Below are positions 21,251-30,248 of a DNA stretch of 64,000 nt, piece by piece. The position numbers were made by a program, and so were the translations under genes. Location of the stretch: positions 1-64,000 of the forward strand of contig NZ_JADEUG010000001.1 of the NCBI RefSeq assembly GCF_015163665.1, given 5' to 3'. The DNA is from Xenorhabdus sp. BG5. GTDB taxonomy: Bacteria > Pseudomonadota > Gammaproteobacteria > Enterobacterales > Enterobacteriaceae. Numbering within the stretch: the first letter of the stretch is position 1; each line of letters begins with the position of its first letter. The notes beneath the pieces were generated by a model that saw only the letters and a program-made list of their open reading frames with translations, was not told the origin of the DNA and searched no databases.

Positions 21251-22168
21251 ATGTCAGTAATAAATAAAAAGGTCAAAAAAGCGGTTATACCTGTTGCTGG
21301 TTTGGGAACCCGGATGTTGCCAGCCACCAAAGCCATCCCGAAAGAAATGCTCCCCTTGGTAGATAAACCACTTATTCAGTATGTGGTCAATGAATGTATC
21401 AAAGCAGGTATTAATGAGATCATTTTGGTCACACATTCATCCAAAAACTCGATAGAAAACCATTTTGATACCAGCTTTGAGCTAGAAGCGATTCTTGAGA
21501 AAAGAGTTAAACGCCAGTTATTGGACGAGGTACAATCCATCTGTCCAAATCATGTAACAATCATGCAAACCCGTCAGGGAATTGCAAAAGGATTGGGGCA
21601 TGCCGTGTTATGTGCTAAACCACTTATTGGTGATGAGCCGTTTGCTGTTGTTTTGCCTGATGTTATTTTGGATGAGTACAGTACCGACCTATCAAAATAT
21701 AATTTGAGCGAAATGTTATCACGCTTCAACAGCAGTGGTGCAAGCCAAATTCTCGTTGAACCTGTCCCTGTAGAAAGTGTTGCGGATTATGGCATTGTTG
21801 ATTGCTTGGGTGAAAATTTACAGCCTGGGGATAGCAAACCGATTGCCCGTGTTGTTGAAAAGCCAAAACCAGAAGAAGCGCCATCGAATCTTTCCATTGT
21901 TGGTCGTTATGTATTATCCGAAAAAATCTGGCCATTATTGGCTAAGACTGCGCCAGGGGCAGGAGATGAAATACAACTGACTGATGCTATTGCCATGCTG
22001 ATGGAAAAAGAGTCTGTTGAGGCTTATCACTTGCAAGGCCGGAGTCATGATTGTGGTAATAAGTTGGGTTATATGCAGGCATTTGTTGAATATGGCATGA
22101 AACATAAAGAATTGGGCAAGTCATTCACGGATTGGATCATGACCGTGCAAAATCAGTTTGAAAAATAA
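21251..22168 (+). CDS. galU: UTP-glucose-1-phosphate uridylyltransferase GalU
   Basis: GalU makes UDP-glucose from UTP and glucose-1-phosphate, feeding LPS, osmoregulated glucans and the ugd reaction that follows. It is a 305-residue nucleotidyltransferase (E. coli 302) with [23 protein letters not shown] (pyrophosphorylase signature near residues 11-33) and [20 protein letters not shown]. The start has AGGAGACG upstream. It heads a probable operon galU-ugd-epimerase with gaps of 24 and 8 bases. Confidence 0.97.
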   Translation: MSVINKKVKKAVIPVAGLGTRMLPATKAIPKEMLPLVDKPLIQYVVNECIKAGINEIILVTHSSKNSIENHFDTSFELEAILEKRVKRQLLDEVQSICPNHVTIMQTRQGIAKGLGHAVLCAKPLIGDEPFAVVLPDVILDEYSTDLSKYNLSEMLSRFNSSGASQILVEPVPVESVADYGIVDCLGENLQPGDSKPIARVVEKPKPEEAPSNLSIVGRYVLSEKIWPLLAKTAPGAGDEIQLTDAIAMLMEKESVEAYHLQGRSHDCGNKLGYMQAFVEYGMKHKELGKSFTDWIMTVQNQFEK

Positions 22169-22192
22169 TCTACTCGTACTTTAAGGTGTGAT

Positions 22193-23536
22193 ATGAAAGT
22201 TACTGTATTTGGTATTGGCTACGTAGGCTTAGTTCAAGCAACCGTATTTGCTGAAGTGGGGCATGATGTTCTTTGTGTCGATGTTGATGCAAAAAAAGTC
22301 GAGAACCTGAAAAATGGTCAAATTCCTATTTTTGAGCCGGGCTTGACGCCCTTGGTAAAGAAAAATCATGCTGAGGGACGGCTGAATTTTACAACGGAGG
22401 CCGAAGCCGGTATTGCTCATGGCAAATTACAGTTTATTGCAGTAGGCACACCTCCTGATGAAGATGGCTCTGCTGATCTTAAGTATGTAACTGCGGTAGC
22501 CAGAACTATTGCGGAAAATATGGATGGTTACAAAGTGGTTGTTGACAAGTCAACGGTGCCAGTCGGTACGGCTGATAAAGTCAGGGCAGTGATGCAAGCA
22601 ACATTGGCAGAGCGTAATTTGGAACTTCCATTTGATGTCGTTTCCAATCCTGAGTTTTTGAAAGAAGGCGCCGCTGTTGCTGATTGTATGCGGCCTGAAC
22701 GCATTATTATTGGTTGTGATAATGATGATGTGGTTGATGTCATGCGCGAGCTGTACGAGCCATTTAATCGTAATCATGATCGTATGATAGTCATGGATAT
22801 TCGCAGCGCTGAATTGACTAAATATGCAGCTAACTGCATGTTGGCGACAAAAATTAGTTTTATGAATGAAATTGCTAACTTAGCTGAGATACTGGGCGCT
22901 GATATTGAACATGTGCGCCAAGGAATTGGTTCCGACTCACGCATCGGATATCACTTTATTTACCCTGGATGTGGATATGGGGGGTCATGTTTCCCTAAAG
23001 ATGTTCAGGCACTGATCCGAACTTCTGAACAAATTGGATATACGCCAAAAATTCTTCAGGCAGTGGAGCAGGTTAACGAAAAACAGAAAAGTAAATTGCC
23101 TGCTTTTGTAAGACACCATTTTGGTGATGATTTATCGGGCAGGACATTTGCTATTTGGGGGTTGTCATTTAAACCTAATACAGATGACATGCGTGAGGCA
23201 TCGAGCCGTGTCTTGATGGAAACGTTATGGAAATGTGGCGCTAAAGTTCAGGCGTATGATCCTGAGGCTATGCAGGAAGCTCAGCGTATTTATGGGCAGC
23301 GTGATGATCTCGCTTTAATGGGAACAAAAGAAGCAGCATTAAAAGGTGCTGATGCTTTGATTATCTGTACGGAATGGCAAAACTTCAGAGCACCTGATTT
23401 TGATGTGATTAAGGATTCATTAAAAACGCCTGTGATTTTTGATGGACGCAATCTTTATGATCCCGAACGCCTACAATCGCGTGGTTTTACTTATTATGGT
23501 ATTGGTCGCGGTGCCTCAATCAAACCCGTCATTTGA
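22193..23536 (+). CDS. ugd: UDP-glucose 6-dehydrogenase Ugd
   Basis: Ugd oxidises UDP-glucose to UDP-glucuronate with two NAD+. The N-terminal Rossmann motif is [10 protein letters not shown] (about residues 7-16) and the catalytic cysteine is in [14 protein letters not shown] (about residue 269). The 447-residue length is in the usual range for the family. E. coli has ugd at another locus; here it sits between galU and an epimerase, so substrate, dehydrogenase and downstream enzyme are encoded together. Products serve capsule, LPS or aminoarabinose precursors. Confidence 0.96.
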   Translation: MKVTVFGIGYVGLVQATVFAEVGHDVLCVDVDAKKVENLKNGQIPIFEPGLTPLVKKNHAEGRLNFTTEAEAGIAHGKLQFIAVGTPPDEDGSADLKYVTAVARTIAENMDGYKVVVDKSTVPVGTADKVRAVMQATLAERNLELPFDVVSNPEFLKEGAAVADCMRPERIIIGCDNDDVVDVMRELYEPFNRNHDRMIVMDIRSAELTKYAANCMLATKISFMNEIANLAEILGADIEHVRQGIGSDSRIGYHFIYPGCGYGGSCFPKDVQALIRTSEQIGYTPKILQAVEQVNEKQKSKLPAFVRHHFGDDLSGRTFAIWGLSFKPNTDDMREASSRVLMETLWKCGAKVQAYDPEAMQEAQRIYGQRDDLALMGTKEAALKGADALIICTEWQNFRAPDFDVIKDSLKTPVIFDGRNLYDPERLQSRGFTYYGIGRGASIKPVI

Positions 23537-23544
23537 GTTAATTT

Positions 23545-24555
23545 ATGAAATTTTTAGTTACAGGCTCTGCTGGTTTTATAGGTTTTCACGTTAGTCAGCG
23601 GTTATTGAATATGGGGTATGAGGTTGTTGGTATTGATAACCTCAACGATTATTATGATGTTAATTTGAAACAGGCGAGATTAAATTTATTACTCCCTTAT
23701 TCAAATTTCAAATTTGAAAAATTAGACCTGGCTGACAGAGTTGCAATACCCGAATTGTTTGCGAAACATCAATTCCAGCGAGTGATCCATTTGGGGGCTC
23801 AACCGGGTGTGCGTTATTCAATACAAAATCCTATGGCATATATAGATGCCAATATCGTCGGTCATATCAATATACTTGAAGGTTGCCGTCATCATTCTGT
23901 AGAGCATCTATTATATGCATCTTCCAGTTCAGTATATGGCTTAAATAAAAAGCAACCTTTTTCTACTGATGACTCAGTTGATCATCCGGTTTCTTTATAT
24001 GCAGCAACGAAAAAAACTGATGAGTTAATGTCTCACAGCTATTCACATCTTTACCAACTTCCCACTACAGGGTTAAGATTTTTTACCGTATATGGACCGT
24101 GGGGGCGTCCTGACATGGCTTTATTTAAATTCACTAAAGCTATGTTAGAAGGTAAGCCGATTGATGTTTATAATCATGGCAATATGGTGAGAGATTTCAC
24201 ATATATTGATGACATTGTTGAATCTATCATCAGGTTGCAGGATATCATCCCGACTTCCAATAAAGACTGGTTAGTCGAAGATGGGCAAATATCTGCCAGC
24301 TCTGCGCCGTATCGAGTTTACAATATTGGCAATGGACAACCGACAAAACTGGGTGATTTTATAGAAGCCATTGAAACCTCATTAGGAATTGAGGCGAAGA
24401 AACACTTTATGGAAATTCAAGATGGCGATGTATTGTCAACGTGTGCAGATTCAAGCGCGCTTTACAATAAGATTGGTTTTTCACCTAACATGCCGGTAAA
24501 GGAAGGGGTGAAACGATTTACTGATTGGTATTTAGACTTTTATCAAAAGCTATGA
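23545..24555 (+). CDS. NAD-dependent epimerase, probable UDP-glucuronate 4-epimerase
   Basis: This is a 336-residue extended short-chain dehydrogenase with N-terminal GSAGFIGFHVSQRL (NAD binding), a catalytic YAATKK (Tyr about 152, Lys about 156) and SSSSVYG. The NDYYDVNLKQARL segment, HLGAQPGVRYS, GPWGRPDMALFKFT and NHGNMVRDFTYIDD are typical of the UDP-glucuronate 4-epimerase group rather than GalE. It lies eight bases after ugd, which makes its substrate, and a terminator follows. The inferred product is UDP-galacturonate for surface polysaccharide. Activity is not proven from the sequence. Confidence 0.85.
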   Translation: MKFLVTGSAGFIGFHVSQRLLNMGYEVVGIDNLNDYYDVNLKQARLNLLLPYSNFKFEKLDLADRVAIPELFAKHQFQRVIHLGAQPGVRYSIQNPMAYIDANIVGHINILEGCRHHSVEHLLYASSSSVYGLNKKQPFSTDDSVDHPVSLYAATKKTDELMSHSYSHLYQLPTTGLRFFTVYGPWGRPDMALFKFTKAMLEGKPIDVYNHGNMVRDFTYIDDIVESIIRLQDIIPTSNKDWLVEDGQISASSAPYRVYNIGNGQPTKLGDFIEAIETSLGIEAKKHFMEIQDGDVLSTCADSSALYNKIGFSPNMPVKEGVKRFTDWYLDFYQKL

Positions 24556-24569
24556 CAGCAAAAATAGGA

Positions 24570-24594
24570 AAAGGAGCGATTAGCTCCTTTTTTA
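24570..24594 (+). terminator. Terminator of the galU-ugd-epimerase operon
   Basis: GGAGC (24573-24577) and GCTCC (24583-24587), flanked by AA and a run of six T, make a short stem with a five-base loop and U tail, 15 bases after the epimerase stop. Confidence 0.85.
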
Positions 24595-24741
24595 TAAAAT
24601 TATGTTAATAAAAAACTAAGTTCGTGTTAAGTTATTTTTTATCACATCGAGAATATGAAAACTATTTAGCTATTAATATAACTCTCTGTGTTTCTGCATC
24701 AGCCCGTAATTAACTTGGTTAGTTTATATTAAGCATAAAGC

Positions 24742-24768
24742 AAAAATACCCTATCAAGGGTATTTTTG
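24742..24768 (-). terminator. hns terminator
   Basis: AAAAATACCC and GGGTATTTTT form a symmetrical stem with a short loop, giving T tracts in both directions. It lies 25 bases past the hns stop on the minus strand. Confidence 0.8.
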
Positions 24769-24792
24769 TTATCAGATTGACAAAGCAACTGA

Positions 24793-25194
24793 TTAGATCA
24801 GGAAATCTTCCAGTGATTTGCCTTCTTCTTCAATTGCTTTTTTGATTACAGCGGGTGTACGGCCTTGGCCAGTCCAGGTTTTAGTTTCACCGTCATCAAC
24901 GTATGAATATTTTGCTGGACGAGCAGCACGTTTAGATTTACCCGTAGATTTACCACTTAAAGCATCCACTAAATCGCTTAATTCAATACCGTCTTTCTCC
25001 AGCATTTCACGGTATTCTTGAAGCTTGCGTGTGCGCTCTTCTAATTGTACACGAACCTGGTTTTCTTCATCACGGCGTTCTTCAACAACAGTCGTAAGTT
25101 TTTCCAGCATTTCTTCTAAAGTACTAAGTTCACATTCTCTTGCTTGTGCGCGCAAGGTACGGATGTTATTTAAGGATTTTAAATTTTCGCTCAT
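24793..25194 (-). CDS. hns: Nucleoid-associated protein H-NS
   Basis: H-NS is a global silencer that coats AT-rich DNA. The N-terminal half (residues 1-80) is a coiled-coil oligomerisation region ([22 protein letters not shown]), joined by a basic linker to the C-terminal DNA-binding domain (about residues 88-133) with [19 protein letters not shown], whose QGR loop inserts in the minor groove. It is 133 residues, four fewer than E. coli. It is likely to bind the AT-rich intergenic regions seen in this window. It is divergent from tdk as in E. coli. Confidence 0.97.
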   Translation of the reverse strand: MSENLKSLNNIRTLRAQARECELSTLEEMLEKLTTVVEERRDEENQVRVQLEERTRKLQEYREMLEKDGIELSDLVDALSGKSTGKSKRAARPAKYSYVDDGETKTWTGQGRTPAVIKKAIEEEGKSLEDFLI

Positions 25195-25838
25195 TGTCCT
25201 GGTCTCAAATTATAATGATGATAGCTGATGTAGAGATAATAATAGAATGCTATTTTATTTTCTGCAATAGTGAATTTACTTTCTCAGCCTAAAACATGTC
25301 ATTTTAAAATGCAATTTTTGAAGTAATCGATATATTGCCTTTTAATCCTGCTATTGGGTTTACCATTTTTCAATAAGCGTGAAGGGGATTACTGTAAAGT
25401 TTAGTAAGAGATAAAACCTAAGGTATAAAACTAATTTATAGTCAATCCGTAAGAAACATTAACTGTTTTGCTAAAAATAAGCTGAAGAGTAAGTGTGCGA
25501 TGAAAGTTTTTTTATGGGTAATCCATTAGTTATGATCATGGTGGGTGAATTGAACAAAAGTAAACCACTATGATTATTAATATTCAAAGGATGAGGGTAA
25601 AAATAACTATTTTCTTTTTATGTTAATTTTGCGCATTTGGCATGCAGGAAGTCCTTGTGGTGCTGATTTTATATGCGCAAATGTGATGATTATCATGAAA
25701 ATAATCTTTTCTTATTCATTTTAATTTGTTTCTGTTACTCCACATTTGACAATAACAGGGATAATTTTAACCAGCGTTTGTGGTAAACTGGTGCTGTTAT
25801 ATCGCCTGATTAAATTAGACAAGAGGATGAACAGGCCA
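25195..25838. other. hns-tdk divergent intergenic region
   Basis: These 644 bases are AT-rich and contain no gene. The long spacing between hns and tdk is also present in E. coli. It must contain the hns promoter on one side and the tdk promoter on the other; I could not place either with confidence. The palindrome ATGATTATCAT at 25686-25696 resembles the core of a Fur box. Confidence 0.6.
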
Positions 25839-26453
25839 ATGGCTCAGCTTTATTTTTATTATTCTGCCATGAATGCAGGGAAATCAACTTCCTTATTGCA
25901 GTCTTCCTATAACTATAACGAAAGGGGAATGAGAACGCTGATCTTTACAGCAGAAATCGATACTCGATTCGGTAAAGGAATGGTCAGTTCCCGTATTGGA
26001 TTATCCGCAGAAGCGTTGTTGTTTTCACCAAAAACAAATATTGCTGAGCTTATCAGAAAGGAAAATGGGGTAGAAAAAGTCCATTGCGTTTTGATTGATG
26101 AATGCCAATTCTTAACGAAAGAGCATGTCGAGCAACTTTGTGAAATTGTAGATTATGATGATATCCCTGTTCTTTGTTATGGTTTAAGGACAGATTTTCA
26201 AGGTGAGTTATTCAGCGGTAGTGAATATCTCCTCGCGTGGTCAGATAAATTGGTAGAGTTAAAAACAATCTGTCATTGTGGGAGAAAAGCCAGCCGTGTA
26301 CTTCGTTTTAGCAGCGATGGCAATGTTGTTTACGATGGTGCTCAGGTTGATATTGGTGGTAATGAAAAATACGTCTCTGTGTGTCGTAGACACTATACTG
26401 ACGTTATTCGTGAAGCTAAGGCTAAAAAAAGTTTAATACGCCACCAGTTGTAA
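25839..26453 (+). CDS. tdk: Thymidine kinase Tdk
   Basis: Tdk phosphorylates thymidine and deoxyuridine for salvage. The P-loop is in [15 protein letters not shown] (about residues 8-22), the Walker B-like aspartate in [10 protein letters not shown] (about residue 88), and the zinc-binding cysteines in ICHCGRKAS and VCRRH. The ATG at 25839 gives 204 residues starting MAQLYFYYS, as in E. coli (205). An ATG at 25827 is in frame, but it directly abuts the AAGAGG that would be its ribosome binding site. Confidence 0.95.
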   Translation: MAQLYFYYSAMNAGKSTSLLQSSYNYNERGMRTLIFTAEIDTRFGKGMVSSRIGLSAEALLFSPKTNIAELIRKENGVEKVHCVLIDECQFLTKEHVEQLCEIVDYDDIPVLCYGLRTDFQGELFSGSEYLLAWSDKLVELKTICHCGRKASRVLRFSSDGNVVYDGAQVDIGGNEKYVSVCRRHYTDVIREAKAKKSLIRHQL

Positions 26454-26505
26454 TCGAGAAATCTAAAATTATATAGCCTTAAGAAGGCTGGAAAATAAAA
26501 TAATA

Positions 26506-26535
26506 AAAAGGCGCTGGGTTGCCCTAACGCCTTTT
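26506..26535. terminator. Bidirectional terminator between tdk and adhE
   Basis: AAAAGGCG and CGCCTTTT form a stem with an inner GGG/CCC helix. A and T tracts flank it, so it can serve tdk on the plus strand and adhE on the minus strand. Confidence 0.8.
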
Positions 26536-26562
26536 AAGTTACATCCATCAGCGTATCATTTA

Positions 26563-29226
26563 TTATTCTTTCTTATTATTTTTTCTATTTGATTTTACTG
26601 CCTCCTGTGGTTTGTTCTCTTCAGTGAATTTACGGCCATAAAAAGAATCTAGCAGCAGTTGTTTCAACTCAGAAATTAATGGGTAGCGCGGATTTGCACC
26701 GGTGCATTGGTCATCAAATGCGTCTTCTGCGAGCTTATCGATTTTTGCCAGGAAGTCAGCTTCTTGCACACCTATTTCACGAATTGAAGCTGGAATGTCT
26801 AGCTGAGACTTTATTTCTTCCAACCAAGCCAATAGTTTTTCAATCTTGGCAGCAGTACGATCACCCGATGAGGTTAGCCCCAGATGATCGGCAATTTCCG
26901 CATAGCGACGTCGCGCTTGTGGGCGGTCATATTGGCTGAAGGCAGTCTGTTTTGTTGGATTATCATTAGCGTTGTAGCGGATTACGTTACAAATTAACAG
27001 TGCATTAGCTAAGCCATGTGGGATATGAAACTCAGAGCCAAGTTTGTGGGCCATAGAGTGGCATACGCCCAAGAATGCATTAGCAAAAGCAATACCTGCT
27101 ATCGTTGCTGCATTATGGACACGTTCGCGGGCAATGGGATTTTTTGCACCTTCGTGGTAACTAACAGGCAGGTAATCTTTTAGCAGCTTTAGTGCTTGCA
27201 GTGCTTGTCCATCAGAGTATTCATTGGCTAAAACAGAAACGTAGGCTTCCAATGCGTGGGTTACTGCATCCAGGCCACCAAAGGCACATAGCGATTTTGG
27301 CATATCCATGACGAGATTTGCATCGACAATCGCCATATCGGGGGTAAGCGCGTAGTCTGCCAAAGGATATTTCTGCCCGGTTACGTCATCGGTAACAACC
27401 GCGAAAGGTGTGACTTCTGAACCTGTGCCTGAAGTCGTGGTAATGGCGACCAATTTAGCTTTTACACCCATTTTCGGGAACTTATAGATACGTTTACGAA
27501 TATCCATAAAGCGCAGAGCCAATTCCTCAAAATGTGTTTCTGGATGCTCATACATTACCCACATAATTTTAGCTGCATCCATCGGGGAACCGCCGCCAAG
27601 GGCAATAATGACGTCTGGTTTAAACAGATGCATTTGTTCAGCACCTTTGCGAACGATGCTTAATGTTGGATCTGCTTCGACTTCAAAGAATACTTCAGTT
27701 TCAACGCCATAAGATTTCAAGACATTAATAACCTGATCGGCATAACCGTTATTGAATAAGAAACGGTCTGTCACAATAAAAGCGCGTTTAGCGCCATCGG
27801 TAGCGACTTCTTCCAAGGCAATGGGCAGAGAACCGCGTCGGAAATAGATTGATTTTGGAAGTTTGTGCCACAACATATTTTCGGCTCTTTTGGCGACGGT
27901 TTTTGTATTGATCAAGTGTTTTGGCCCAACATTTTCAGAAATCGAGTTGCCTCCCCAAGACCCACAACCCAACGTCAGAGAAGGAGACAGCTTGAAGTTG
28001 TACAGGTCTCCAATACCACCTTGAGATGCAGGTGTGTTAATCAAAATACGCGCGGTTTTCATTTTGTTGCCAAAGTATTTAATACGCTCTGCCTGATTAT
28101 CTTGTTCGGTATAGAGGCATGACGTATGTCCAATACCTCCCATCTCAACCAATTTCTCGGCTTTTTCGACCGCATCTTCAAAGTTTTTACCACGATACAT
28201 AGCAAGCAGTGGTGATAGTTTTTCATGAGCAAAGGGCTCTGCTTCATCTACCAGGGTAACTTCACCAATAAGAATTTTGGTGCTTTCAGGAACATTAATA
28301 CCGGCCAATTCAGCAATTTTTATTGCTGGCTGGCCAACAATCGCTGCATTTAAGTTACCGTTTTTCAAAATAACATCTTGAACGGCTTTTAACTCTTTTC
28401 CTTGGAGAAGATACCCACCGTGAGTTGAAAAACGTTCACGGACTTGCTCGTAAACAGAATCAACGACGATAACAGATTGTTCTGAGGCACAAATTACACC
28501 GTTATCAAACGTCTTAGACATCAGGATAGATGCAACGGCACGTTTGATATCAGCTGATTCATCAATCACGACAGGGGTATTGCCAGCACCGACACCAATA
28601 GCGGGTTTGCCTGAACTATAGGCTGCTTTTACCATGCCAGGACCACCTGTTGCCAAAATTAGATTAATGTCAGGGTGGTGCATTAAGGCATTTGAGAGTT
28701 CAACGGAAGGTTCATCTATCCAGCCAATGATATCCTTTGGTGCACCTGCTTCAACCGCTGCCTTTAAAACAATTTCTGCTGCTCTGTTGGTTGCTTTTTT
28801 AGCACGAGGATGAGGGGAAAAAATAATACCATTACGGGTTTTCAGGCTGATAAGCGCTTTGAAAATTGCGGTAGATGTTGGGTTTGTGGTTGGAATAATG
28901 GCGCAAATTAGGCCAATAGGTTCAGCGATAGTAATCGTACCGAAAGTATTGTCTTCAGATAAAATACCGCAAGTTTTATCATCTTTATAGGCATTATAAA
29001 TATATTCTGAAGCGAAGTGGTTTTTGATCACTTTATCTTCCACAATTCCCATGCCTGATTCAGATACGGCTAATTTTGCCAGCGGAATACGGGCATCAGC
29101 AGCGGCAAGGGCCGCCGCCCGAAAAATTCGGTCAACTTGTTCCTGAGAAAAATTGGCAAATTCATGTTGGGCTTTTTTTACGCGAGCAACTAATTCATTG
29201 AGTTCTGCGACGTGAGTGACAGCCAT
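26563..29226 (-). CDS. adhE: Bifunctional aldehyde-alcohol dehydrogenase AdhE
   Basis: AdhE reduces acetyl-CoA to acetaldehyde and then ethanol during fermentation and forms spirosomes. The N-terminal aldehyde dehydrogenase domain (about 1-440) has its catalytic cysteine in DNGVICASEQ (Cys246); the C-terminal iron-dependent alcohol dehydrogenase domain (about 450-870) has the GGGSPMDAAKIMW cofactor motif and iron-binding histidines in AFLGVCHSMAHKLG and HIPHGLANALL. The product is 887 residues (E. coli 891) and ends in a lysine-rich tail. It is flanked by tdk and the opp operon as in E. coli; ychE is missing between. Confidence 0.97.
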   Translation of the reverse strand: MAVTHVAELNELVARVKKAQHEFANFSQEQVDRIFRAAALAAADARIPLAKLAVSESGMGIVEDKVIKNHFASEYIYNAYKDDKTCGILSEDNTFGTITIAEPIGLICAIIPTTNPTSTAIFKALISLKTRNGIIFSPHPRAKKATNRAAEIVLKAAVEAGAPKDIIGWIDEPSVELSNALMHHPDINLILATGGPGMVKAAYSSGKPAIGVGAGNTPVVIDESADIKRAVASILMSKTFDNGVICASEQSVIVVDSVYEQVRERFSTHGGYLLQGKELKAVQDVILKNGNLNAAIVGQPAIKIAELAGINVPESTKILIGEVTLVDEAEPFAHEKLSPLLAMYRGKNFEDAVEKAEKLVEMGGIGHTSCLYTEQDNQAERIKYFGNKMKTARILINTPASQGGIGDLYNFKLSPSLTLGCGSWGGNSISENVGPKHLINTKTVAKRAENMLWHKLPKSIYFRRGSLPIALEEVATDGAKRAFIVTDRFLFNNGYADQVINVLKSYGVETEVFFEVEADPTLSIVRKGAEQMHLFKPDVIIALGGGSPMDAAKIMWVMYEHPETHFEELALRFMDIRKRIYKFPKMGVKAKLVAITTTSGTGSEVTPFAVVTDDVTGQKYPLADYALTPDMAIVDANLVMDMPKSLCAFGGLDAVTHALEAYVSVLANEYSDGQALQALKLLKDYLPVSYHEGAKNPIARERVHNAATIAGIAFANAFLGVCHSMAHKLGSEFHIPHGLANALLICNVIRYNANDNPTKQTAFSQYDRPQARRRYAEIADHLGLTSSGDRTAAKIEKLLAWLEEIKSQLDIPASIREIGVQEADFLAKIDKLAEDAFDDQCTGANPRYPLISELKQLLLDSFYGRKFTEENKPQEAVKSNRKNNKKE

Positions 29227-30248
29227 AAAAATTACTCCTGACAGATGTTAAATTTTTTAGGGCAATTAGCTGCGAGATGATTAATTTATTAAATAATATT
29301 ATGAGATTAATCGTTTAGATTTAATCATGAATATAGCTAATTGCCTTAAAAAATTTCTTAACAAAATGATTAATATAGGAATAGTTTCTTTCCTTGAAAT
29401 TTTGCGTTGAATACAGCTTACCATTTACAGGCATTTGTATTGTGATTTAGATCATGAAAACATTAAGCTGACTCAATTCAGCTGTTGTTTCTGGAGAAAT
29501 TAGTATTAGTTGGTTGTTTAACTATGCAAATACAATTTATTAACTTTACAGTGGGTTTGTATTAACGTAATTACTCGAATTATGAGATTATTATTAATAT
29601 ATTTGAAATAAGGACATAGCTTTATTTCCTGGATTACTGTGATATAGCAAAGATAACTTATGTATTTGCTTAAATTATTAATGTAATGAGTTGAAATTTT
29701 ATACTTAAATGGAGTGTAAATTAATCAAAAGTTAACCAATAAATGATCAGTTAAAGTGTAATTGGTCGATAACATCATTTTTGATGTCATTTTCTTGAAA
29801 CGCTGTTCATATTTTATTCCTTTTTAATCTGTGATTTTCTTAAAATAATACTGTAATTTTCTACACTGTTTTACATTTTATAATCTTATTTAACTGGCGG
29901 CTTGTATCGTTGTTTTGTGATGAAGATGGATTTTTACTCTGTGGTGATTGCATTTTGTTAAAATAATGTTTATTTTCTCTTTTGATAATATTCCATGAAT
30001 ATCTCATGGAGATAACAGAATAAAATCTATTATTATCACTATGTTACATTAGTTATGTAAATGTATTGTATACAAGGGTAACGAATGATCTTAATGTTTT
30101 AATAAATTCATTATAAAAAACAAATAACAATTATTATGTGGACATCGTTTTTTAGTAGGTTAATTCCCCTTTGTTAACGAGATAAGTAAATTATTGGAGT
30201 TAGTAGTTTAAAAACGATTCATTTACTGTTTATAACTTGGAGTGAAAT
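29227..30248. other. 1-kb non-coding region between adhE and oppA1
   Basis: No protein or RNA gene was found in these 1022 very AT-rich bases, which lie between two divergent operons. E. coli has ychE here; no remnant is visible. Local structures seen are an FNR-like box at 29442-29455, short hairpins at 29772-29787 (ACATCA/TGATGT, loop of four T) and 29992-30010 (TCCATGA/TCATGGA), and the palindrome TTGTATACAA at 30066-30075. Heavy H-NS binding is plausible. Confidence 0.6.
29442..29455. promoter_or_regulatory. FNR/CRP-like box upstream of adhE
   Basis: GTGAT-TTAG-ATCAT matches the FNR consensus at eight of ten positions and the left CRP half-site TGTGA fully. It is 216 bases before adhE, a fermentation gene induced without oxygen in E. 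coli. Confidence 0.35.

Noticed and set aside
25681-25706. Fur-like palindrome ATGATTATCAT upstream of tdk
   Set aside because: The eleven-base core is close to a Fur box, but the flanks do not match and tdk is not a known iron-regulated gene. AT-rich palindromes of this size are expected by chance in such DNA.
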